Part shown: positions 56,770-64,000 of the stretch, piece by piece
Layout: every line of letters starts with the position of its first letter
Position numbering within the stretch: position 1 is the stretch's first letter
Assembly: GCA_963422465.1 (NCBI GenBank)
Contig: OY730169.1
Coordinates: 2,046,001 to 2,110,000, forward strand
Source: Lichina pygmaea
Taxonomy: Eukaryota; Ascomycota; Lichinomycetes; Lichinales; Lichinaceae
DNA: 64,000 nucleotides
Reading direction: 5' to 3'
Notes under the pieces: generated by a model
Seen by the model: the letters and a program-made list of their open reading frames with translations, nothing else
Told to the model about the DNA's origin: nothing
Databases searched by the model: none
Translations under genes and position numbers: made by a program

Positions 56770-57216
56770 CCCGTGACACCACAGCCCTTCCTTTCCGGTT
56801 TCTACATTAACGGTTCTCTTCGTAAGCCCTGTCTCCTGCATATCACCTTCCATGTTGTGGGGCGGCCTCTGGTTTCAGGGTATGGAACGGCTGCAGGAGT
56901 TTCCCAGTGAGGTGCAGAGAAGCATCAACCAGGCCTTTTCCAGCCAGAGTCCGAGCGATCTCGAGCCTCGTCGATCCCTTGCCTTCGCCATTGCGTCCCG
57001 ATGCGATGTAACGCGGCATTGCAAGCCCATGCTTGATGAAACGTGTCATTCTCGTTAATCACGTGCTTCATATTAACATGGCGTATGGAAGCGTATCAGA
57101 ATTTGCTTGCCGTTTGCCATTTGATGGTACTAACCCCGTCGACGGATAGCTATGGCCATCGTCGGATGACAAGACCTGAGAGTCGAGGATAGGGCGACCA
57201 CGGAAGAGCGATCCAG
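56770..57216. other. Convergent intergenic region PAM18 / VPS53
   Basis: The 3' ends of two convergent genes. No repeat or gene seen. Confidence 0.45.
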
Positions 57217-60200
57217 CTACAGTGACGCGTCTTCCGAGTTGGTGCGACTGGCGGTGAAACGACCGCTAAACCCCGCGCCGATGTCTCTTCTGAAGAAACG
57301 GCCAATGTTGCGGAGATTTTCTTGGAGGTTGTTCGCCGTCGTCGAAGCCGTGTCGGCGATCGTTGTGGAAGGGTCAACACCGAGACCAGCGGCGGAAGGA
57401 GGCGCATATGCGTTCGACGCCGCGAATGGCTGCGCCCCTGAAGGGACAAAACCGGAGCTGGGCATCGACGGCGAACCGAATCGGTCGACCCCATCCCTAG
57501 CCACGGACATGATTGCTGATCCCAACGTCGCGGGATCAAAGCGAGCTTGCAAGGACGGCGTGGACAGCGCCGTTGCAGTGCCAAGAGAGGCCAAGACGTT
57601 GGACGTCGATGTCGACGACGACGTCGCAGCTAGATTGAGGGGGGTTAGCAAGGTGGAATGCTGCACCAGACTCGAGTTGCTGTTGGGCGACGCGCGATGG
57701 GCTTGGAAGAGCTCTATCAGCTGCGGCTGGTCTTGCCGGCGGACGCCCTTGAGCTCGAGTATCTTCTTGAAGTTGCTGTCGGACCGGTCCCCGATGTGGA
57801 TCAGATACGCTTGCACAAGGCCTTCGGGTGGGACCGATTGCACTTGGAGCGTCTTCAGTAGCGGATCCAGCTTCTGCATGCTCTGGTTGACCCGTTTGAC
57901 ATAGCTGTAACAAAAAGCCATCCTGCTCAGTCGATTGCCCGTGTGTTATAGAGCAGCACGCCGCGAACACCAGCGGGGACACACCTTGCCGGAGGCATCG
58001 TACCAGCCTTGCTGGTGAGAGTGGGGAGTTCCTGAAACCCTTTCTTGAGGACGTAGAGGTCGAGCAACATCTACGCAGAAGCTCCTGGTTGGCTTGATAA
58101 TAACGGGCCATTCCGGCAATGTGTGTTGAGAGAAAGGGAGGGGTGGGAAAGGGGGGGGGACAAACCTGCTCGGCCCCAGTTTCAGAGATGGGTTTGCAGA
58201 GCAGAATGTTCGCAAGGTAGGTGTTGGCGAGCAGCTCGACGACATTGTCGCAGAACGCTCGAGCGTACTGCTGTTTAGACAAGAATAGCAGGACCTCGGA
58301 AGCCCGGGCTTTCACGCGACTGAGGAGCTCCCCGACGAATGGGCTCTGATCACCGACGGCGTCCAGCTTGCCCCAAGGCACGTTGCGCATCTCTCTCCAC
58401 GCGAGCTCGCCTGCTTGGTCTACGCGTCGTACCAGCGCGCGGATGGCGGCGCTGGCGACTCCCATAAAAGCGTCCTGCTGGCTGTGGAGATCTACCTTGC
58501 CCTTCAACTCTTCGTCCAGTCGGCCTCGGACCTTTTCTTCTAGCTGCCCGCAGGTGAGATGACAGTAATCTGCCGTGTTGAGGATTACAATGACGTCCTC
58601 CAAGGGCATATCCCTCCCAGCAGCGGTGGGTGAGAAGCGCGCAAGGAGGACCTGTTCGGCGTATGCGTCCAAGTGCCTCGCAAACACCTTGGACAGCTCC
58701 AGAAGTCTGCTCCTGGTTGACAATTTCGCACATTGCGCCAGCATCGCCCGGTAAGACTGAAACATCTCGATCGAGGATGGTGCCACCGACTGCGCCGAGA
58801 AATCTTCGTCCGCCGCTCGGAGCGGCTGCTGGCGGCATTTTGTAATCATGCCAGAGAGATTTCTGGACCGTCAGCTCGACCTTCGAGAGATGCAGCGGCG
58901 GACGGCTTACCGATCTTGAGACTCCACCCAGAGACTCAAGTAAGGCTCAAAGGCCTCGGATATCGCTCGACCAAAGTTGAGACCTTTGTCTTCCTTCGAG
59001 CTGAGCGTATCAAGAGAGGCTCGGGACTGGGTGAGAATTAGCTTCATCGGTGGTTCCCAGGAGTTTGATGACTAGACAAACATCGGAGGAAAGCTTTTGC
59101 TCCAGATACTGCTCAAACTCCAGGGTCTGTTGCAAACAGGACAAGAGCAGATCGACGTCGATGGTCTGGCCGTCCAGCCGACGCATGGACCGGGCAAGGA
59201 TCCCTTTAAAGTCGTCGCGGGTGCCTTCACAGAACGAATTCGCGAGCACCTCGTTGACCTTCCAGGTGATAGGAAAGATGGGGGAATTCTCATCGTCGTA
59301 GACCTTGAGCATCCGCTTGAACCAGGCGTATCTCCGCGAGATGTTATCCAGTGACCCAGCCTACGAGCCATCAGCGCCGAAGCAAGGACCGGTGCATGGA
59401 TTGCCGCTACGCCAGGCCTTACCTCTTCGTTGCCGCGAAAGAGCTGACGATACTCGCGAAGCTGCGTGTTGCAGTACCAGATGACAAGTCTTGACCTGGC
59501 ATTGTCACCCAAGGCGTCGATCACAAGACATGCTTCGGCCAAGGTAGTCCTCCGCTGGTGGACCTCCCCTTTGGCGAAGGTAATCTCGAAGTCCTCGCAG
59601 ATCTGTTCCTGCAGCTCTCTCTGCAGATCGGCCACGTTGCGGCTAAGAGTTGCTATCTGGTCAATGGATCGATACGACCTGAAGTACGCCATCAGCTGTA
59701 TAACGGCCTGCAGCAGCTGCGCACACTCTCGATAGTCCCGAGACTTGCCCAGGGCCCACAGTTGCCCGTAGGCCGTCGTCAGCATCTGCAGCCGCTTCAG
59801 AGCCGTCATAGACAGGGTAAGGTTGCGTTTGGTGGCATCAAGCCGCTTGATGTCGGCGGTCATATCTGTGATTGCCCGCTCGGTCTGGGTTGCCCTGCTC
59901 CGTACATCTTCAATCTTTCGAAATAGATCCCCGAGCTCAATCTTGGCTGACTGGATCCTGTCCACACTGTCGATATTCGACTTTGCCTGCGCTTCCACGA
60001 GCTCCTCGATATGGACGTCCAGGTCATCTCGATGGCTTTGTATGGCGTCCGAGGCTGCGGTGACTTTGAGCAATGCTGATGGGTGCGAGAAGATGGTATT
60101 GAGATGGACAATAGGATTGTAGTCCGCTGTCACCAAGATTGTCAGCCAGGAACCACCGGGAAGCGCAGACATACGTGGGGGAGCGACAAGAGGTGCTTAC

Positions 60201-60252
60201 CAGAATCCAATGATGGATCGAGTGTCTGAGCAACACTTGGTTCTGGTGGCAT
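57217..60252 (-). CDS. VPS53: GARP complex subunit Vps53
   Basis: Tethering-complex subunit for endosome-to-Golgi vesicles. Seven exons: 60252-60201, 60126-59423, 59360-59082, 59026-58911, 58862-58166, 58070-57985 and 57904-57217, giving 873 aa. Start MPPEPSVAQTLDPSL, then DYNPIVHLNTIFSHPSAL. The long coiled-coil N-terminal domain includes ITDMTADIKRLDATKRNLTLSM, MAYFRSYRSIDQIATLSRNVADLQREL and LVIWYCNTQLREYRQLFRGNEE. Middle: RRYAWFKRMLKVYDDE and EAFEPYLSLWVESQDR. C-terminal domain: LLANTYLANILLCKPISETGAEQ, MLLDLYVLKKGFQELPTL and PPEGLVQAYLIHIGDRSD. All introns are 48-95 bp GT-AG; intron 3 starts GTTTGT and has a GCTAAT branch site. The tail is Ser/Ala/Pro-rich. Confidence 0.96.
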
Positions 60253-60660
60253 GAAGTCTGATAGCTCTAAGTAGCGTAGACTGTGCTGGCACTATACTTT
60301 ATAAAGCTCTTGAAGTACTGGATCGTCTCCAGATCAAGCTCTTAATTGTTCCAAGCACGTGTGGCACGGTCATAAGCTCCTTCGGCGGACCATACGTTCT
60401 ACTTACGTATACGGTACTACGGTACCGTACATACGTACGGTACGTACAGTATGTACCACACCTGCCCGTGCTGCCGTCCAGACGGCTACGGGGCCCCACA
60501 GCGTCACTTTACACAAGCATGCACTGTTCTAATCAGAGTGCTCTTACTCGTACACATTTGCTTCCATTGCTCGATGGCCCGACGCAGATGCTGTTGGTGT
60601 GATTTGATATATCTACAAGAAGGAAGACCGTACAAGATGTCAATGTGCAGGGTTTGGAGC
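60253..60660. other. Intergenic region with GTAC cluster
   Basis: Upstream of VPS53, downstream of the chitinase. A dense GTAC/CGTACG cluster lies at 60408-60455 (TACGGTACTACGGTACCGTA and onward). Confidence 0.55.
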
Positions 60661-62024
60661 TTACTCTTCGTGATGCAGCGTCATGAAGCACATCTCGATC
60701 AAGCTCTGCTCTCCCATCCTGTCTCCCATTGCCGTCCAGTAGAAAAGGCCCCCCAGTTTCCTGTTCTTGGCGTAGCGGGCTTTCATCTTCGCAGTGTTTC
60801 GAGAGTCGTAAGATACGAAGCCCTCTACTCCACCGGAACAGAACGCTGCGCCCAGTTCCAAGTCCTCCTGTTCCACAGTGTCGTGGCGCGGGAGGTACTT
60901 GTAATCGAACTCCGGGTTTTCTGCAAGCCGGTCGAATCGATCACCTACCATCTCCGCGCCCTCGAACGACCTCCCGAAGAGAGGAATGCCAAGAATAATC
61001 TTGGCTGGGTCGACCCCACGATGCAGGAGGTACTCGACTGCAGAGTGTCCCGACAACGTGGCCGCCTCGTTGTGTGGGAACCGCGGGGCGTAGAGCTGGG
61101 CGTGATGTCCAGCCACATGCTCCCAGCGGCCGCTGAAGTCGTAGGCCATCAGGTTGATATAATCAACCTGATGTTGGATTGCCGTCAGATTCAGGTTCCT
61201 CAAGGCCCACTCTCGGGCTACTAGCGCCGTCGTCATCATGTACCTAGGAGCAGGCAGATAGCGTCGGAGAGAGTTGAAGAGCTCGAGAAAGTTTTCACAG
61301 TCTTTGGGCGAAACGGGATGCTCCCAGTCAACTGCGATTGATGTAAGCGGAATGGCTTCGATTTCTCTGCGGCGGGGGTAATCCTCGAGCGTACCGTCCA
61401 CGCCATCAAAGCCATATGTCTGCACCAAGTTCAGTGCTGACGCCGCAAACTGCTCTCGCGCGTTAGGATCGTTTGCAACGCGTGGAAACTCCTAGCCCCC
61501 GGGACCTCCGCCTCCAATCGACAGGAGGAGTCTGAGATGTGGGTGGCTAAGCTTGAGGGCAGTCAAGGCACGAATACAGCCCTGGTAACCGTTGACATCC
61601 GCCTCTAGCTCGAGCTGCTCGTCGTGCAGCTGGCCAAAGGATCAGGACAAACCATGCTGGTAGCGATGCAGTTCAAGTACTCACATAGACGGTACCGTCG
61701 CTCTTGAGCCTAGCATATAGTGAGAAGAGAGCGCTTGAAAGTAACCTGCTGGGCTACATTGACATACCATGCAAAGGCATAGTACACGTGAGAGATGAAT
61801 CTGATGTCCATTCTGGAAGGCGCCTCCATGAAACGGGCAGCCCAGCCGGCGTAATAGGCCGCGTTCGTAAAACCGCCATGGCTCGGAAACTCGATATATC
61901 CTCTCGACCGGATAGGCCCCATTTCGAGATTCGAGGGAGCCTCCTTGGCGCGCCAGACTTTGTTTTCGTAGCAATAGACGACGTATTTCCAGAACCTCCG
62001 TAGCAGACGCCCGACGGATGCCAT
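60661..62024 (-). pseudogene. GH18 chitinase-like gene with one in-frame stop
   Basis: Four exons: 62024-61768, 61709-61685 (25 nt), 61629-61395 and 61331-60661, a 395-codon frame. Seen: FTNAAYYAGWAARFMEAPS, HVYYAFAWLKSDGTVY, LRLLLSIGGGGPG, and the catalytic DGVDVDWEHP (Asp172/Asp174/Glu176, joined across intron 3). Then YINLMAYDFSGRWEHVAGHHAQLY, KIILGIPLFGRSFEGA, EGFVSYDSRNTAKMKARY and GGLFYWTAMGDR. All active-site residues are present. One TAG (61492-61494, codon 140) sits between GGGGPGG and EFPRVANDP; the frame is open and family-like on both sides and no intron fits. So the gene is freshly inactivated, read through, or a base error is present. The ATG at 62024 gives no signal peptide; an upstream exon cannot be excluded. 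Confidence 0.82.
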
Positions 62025-62742
62025 GGTTGCTGCCAATATGCGGCAACGATATAACTTGAAACAATTGATGTAGACGAAGAAGAACCCCGGATCGTCTATC
62101 TGAAGCAGGGAGACGACATGTATGTGGAGAAAAAATTGAGATATTCCTTGTTCGGAAGGAACAACGCGAATTTGACTGTTCATGCGCCAAAAGAAGTCCT
62201 TAGGGCAAGTCTTTCCCACAGGAAGCCCTGAATGAGAGCCAGAATTTGTGTGATTAGTCGCTCGTCCCTGCCACGGGTGTTCCGGACCTGAGGCGTCACC
62301 ATGTTGATGTAGCTGCTAGTTCTTGCGGTGCCCTTGACCGACAGCGTCTGGTGAGGCTCACGAGCCATGACTAGCCCATGCCCCCCGGGTCCCACGGAAT
62401 GGCAACTCGATCTGAAGCCAGCTTCCATGGTGTATGGTGTACGGTTTGAATCATTGACATATCGACAGTGCGATGTGACTGAGCAAGGCTGATATCTCAG
62501 AGTTGTAGAACGACCCGTGAGGCTGTCGATTGTTAACGTTTCAATGCGGGTGCTTTACGCCTACAAGAAGCAGTGCACATACAGGTGCGCATCGGCCACC
62601 GTAGAAGGAACTTCGGCTAGCGCCGGATAACGAATACGGTAGGTCATCGGTGTCGGAATATCTTGTGTCCCGACTCAGCTCTTCCCGGCGCTTCGGGCGA
62701 CGTCAAGCGCAGCCGCCTTTTTCGAATCCAGACGACTCGACG
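62025..62742. other. Divergent promoter region (chitinase / YTH1)
   Basis: An 82-codon minus-strand frame (62428-62180, from an ATG) reads GPGGHGLVMAREPHQ and onward. It might be an upstream small gene or leader, but nothing supports it. No other feature seen. Confidence 0.4.
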
Positions 62743-63654
62743 ATGGCCAAGAAAGAAGCTAACAGCACATCTACTGATCCAGCGCGTTACATACTCGATC
62801 ACTCGGCGGTGCCTACCTTCTCCTTTGCCTTTGCGGAGTTTCTGAAGCAGGAATACCGCTTTGGTCTGGATCCGAACCGCCCTAGGTGCAGGGCTTTCCT
62901 ACAGGGCCACTGTCCGTTGGGCAATTCTTGCCCGGACCAACATGTGGCTTCGACGCCTTTCAACGAGTGAGTGCCATCACTGTGGTGATGCACGGCCTCT
63001 TCCGAGTGGTTACAAGCTGACCATACCGTAGTCTAGTATGCAAGCATTGGTTGCGCGGTCTTTGCAAGAAAGGTGATGCCTGCGAGTTCCTACACGAGTA
63101 TAACTTGTACGTCGCCCCTTTGGAGCCTATGTTATGTTCTTCTTCTCCTCGGAGCTCGGTGCTGACATCACTCGGCGTTCAGGCGCAGAATGCCAGAATG
63201 CATCGCCTTCAATCGCAATCGATACTGCATGAACGGTGAAGAATGCCTTTATATACATGTCGACAGCGACGCGCGTCTCCCGCCGTGTCCGCACTACGAC
63301 AAAGGGTTCTGTCCCCTCGGCCCGCGTTGCTCGAAGAAGCATATTCGGAAGAGCATGTGTCCCTATTATTTGGCCGGGTTCTGCCCTGATGGGCGCAACT
63401 GCAAGGAAGGGGCACATCCGAAGTGGCCGACGACGGACCTTCCTCCACCGACGATCAAGATCAAGAAAGACCCCGCCGAGATTGAACGCGACATCATGGC
63501 CGCCATGGCACAGGATCAAGCGGAGCGCGGCGAAGACGGTGACAGGAGCAGAGATCGAGACAGGGACAGGGACCGGGGATATGGACAGCGTCGCGAATGG
63601 GGCGGCAGAGGATGGGGACGACCCTATAGGAATCGAAGACAGTTCGATCGCTGA
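62743..63654 (+). CDS. YTH1: mRNA 3'-end processing zinc-finger protein Yth1 (CPSF30)
   Basis: Cleavage/polyadenylation factor subunit that binds the poly(A) signal region. Exons 62743-62966, 63032-63106 and 63183-63654 give 256 aa. Five CCCH fingers in order: [77 protein letters not shown] and [20 protein letters not shown]. The tail is rich in Arg/Asp ([10 protein letters not shown]) and Gly. The ATG at 62743 was chosen because the frame further up lacks an ATG. Introns are 65 and 76 bp, GT-AG. Confidence 0.96.
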
Positions 63655-64000
63655 CTCCTACGTTCCCGTTTCTTGCCCTTGAGGCTTCGTCGACGGTGAT
63701 CGGCGCGAGGGACATATACCCAGGCGTTTTCGGTTCATGGCTTGGTGGAGCGTTCTTCATCCTTGAACGCTGTGTAAGGAGGGTGCGTGGGTCGGACCAT
63801 ATTTAGATCGCAGAGATCGTGGCAATATCTAGTCTCAAGCCGAGTGAAGCTTGTATATTCTCGTCGGTTGCAAGAGGCCAGCAGCAGCAGCAGCAGCAAT
63901 AATAGCAGCAGCAGCTATAACGAAAACGACGAGACAAAAGCGGAGCCAGTCACAAGAACGCTAGGACAGCCAATTGCAATCGAGCTCAACGCTTTCCCAC
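63655..64000. other. 3' flank of YTH1 with CAG repeat
   Basis: Probably the 3' UTR. A broken (CAG)n tract lies at about 63879-63915. No gene begins before the window edge. Confidence 0.5.

Noticed and set aside
62180-62428. 82-codon minus-strand frame with GPGGHGLVMAREPH upstream of the chitinase
   Set aside because: Has an ATG but no family resemblance and no clean splice into the chitinase; left as possible leader sequence.
1-64000. CRISPR arrays, bacterial operons, riboswitches, rRNA
   Set aside because: The DNA is eukaryotic with spliced genes; tandem arrays here are contiguous units without spacers. No rRNA was recognised. tRNA genes were looked for by eye only and none was convincing.

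Overview
This window is nuclear DNA of a filamentous ascomycete fungus (Pezizomycotina). Genes are dense and mostly GC-rich. They are interrupted by short introns (about 47-120 bp, a few longer) with GTNNGN donors, CTAAC/CTGAC-type branch sites and YAG acceptors. The protein set is typical of filamentous fungi: kexin, Ams1-type alpha-mannosidase, the peroxin 26 type, a PhoD-like phosphatase, a CCCH+Smr protein and a GH18 chitinase. Intergenic DNA carries many GTAC-rich palindromes. Two mobile elements carry in-frame stops of the kind left by C-to-T change at CpA, as repeat-induced point mutation (RIP) would do. I could not fix the order or species.

Layout. 0-2.2 kb: a decayed LINE (endonuclease and start of reverse transcriptase, minus strand) split by a 602-bp solo-LTR-like insert with a 5-bp target duplication. 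3.2-15 kb: eIF4A (-), a small two-exon unknown (+), a CCCH/Smr protein (-), Tvp38 (+) and sorting nexin Snx4 (+). 16.1-18.2 kb: a whole-length pogo/Fot1-type DNA transposon with 42-bp terminal inverted repeats and a TA duplication. 19-41 kb: PhoD-like phosphatase (-), Kex2 (+), peroxin 26 type (-), thioredoxin reductase (+), adenylate kinase (-) and LETM1/Mdm38 (+), with repeat remnants and palindromes between them. 41-47 kb: Ams1 alpha-mannosidase (-, seven exons), a tandem array of about 178-bp units, then a TATA-driven, apparently lineage-restricted membrane protein (+). 48-64 kb: Eaf6 (-), a PWI/SR-rich splicing protein (-), two unknowns (+), Rlp24 (-) back to back with Pam18/Tim14 (+), Vps53 (-), a GH18 chitinase with one in-frame stop (-) and Yth1/CPSF30 (+).

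Most genes are housekeeping. Several serve the endomembrane system (Tvp38, Snx4, Vps53, Kex2, vacuolar Ams1), mitochondria (adenylate kinase, LETM1, Pam18) and RNA work (eIF4A, Yth1, PWI protein, Rlp24). I see no operon-like logic or secondary-metabolite cluster. The least explained parts are the 45-47 kb tandem array with its neighbouring gene, the palindromic intergenic motifs, and 33.5-36.2 kb. Exon joints were read by eye from splice consensus, frame continuity and family knowledge; each multi-exon model was checked to give an open frame divisible by three, apart from the stops stated.
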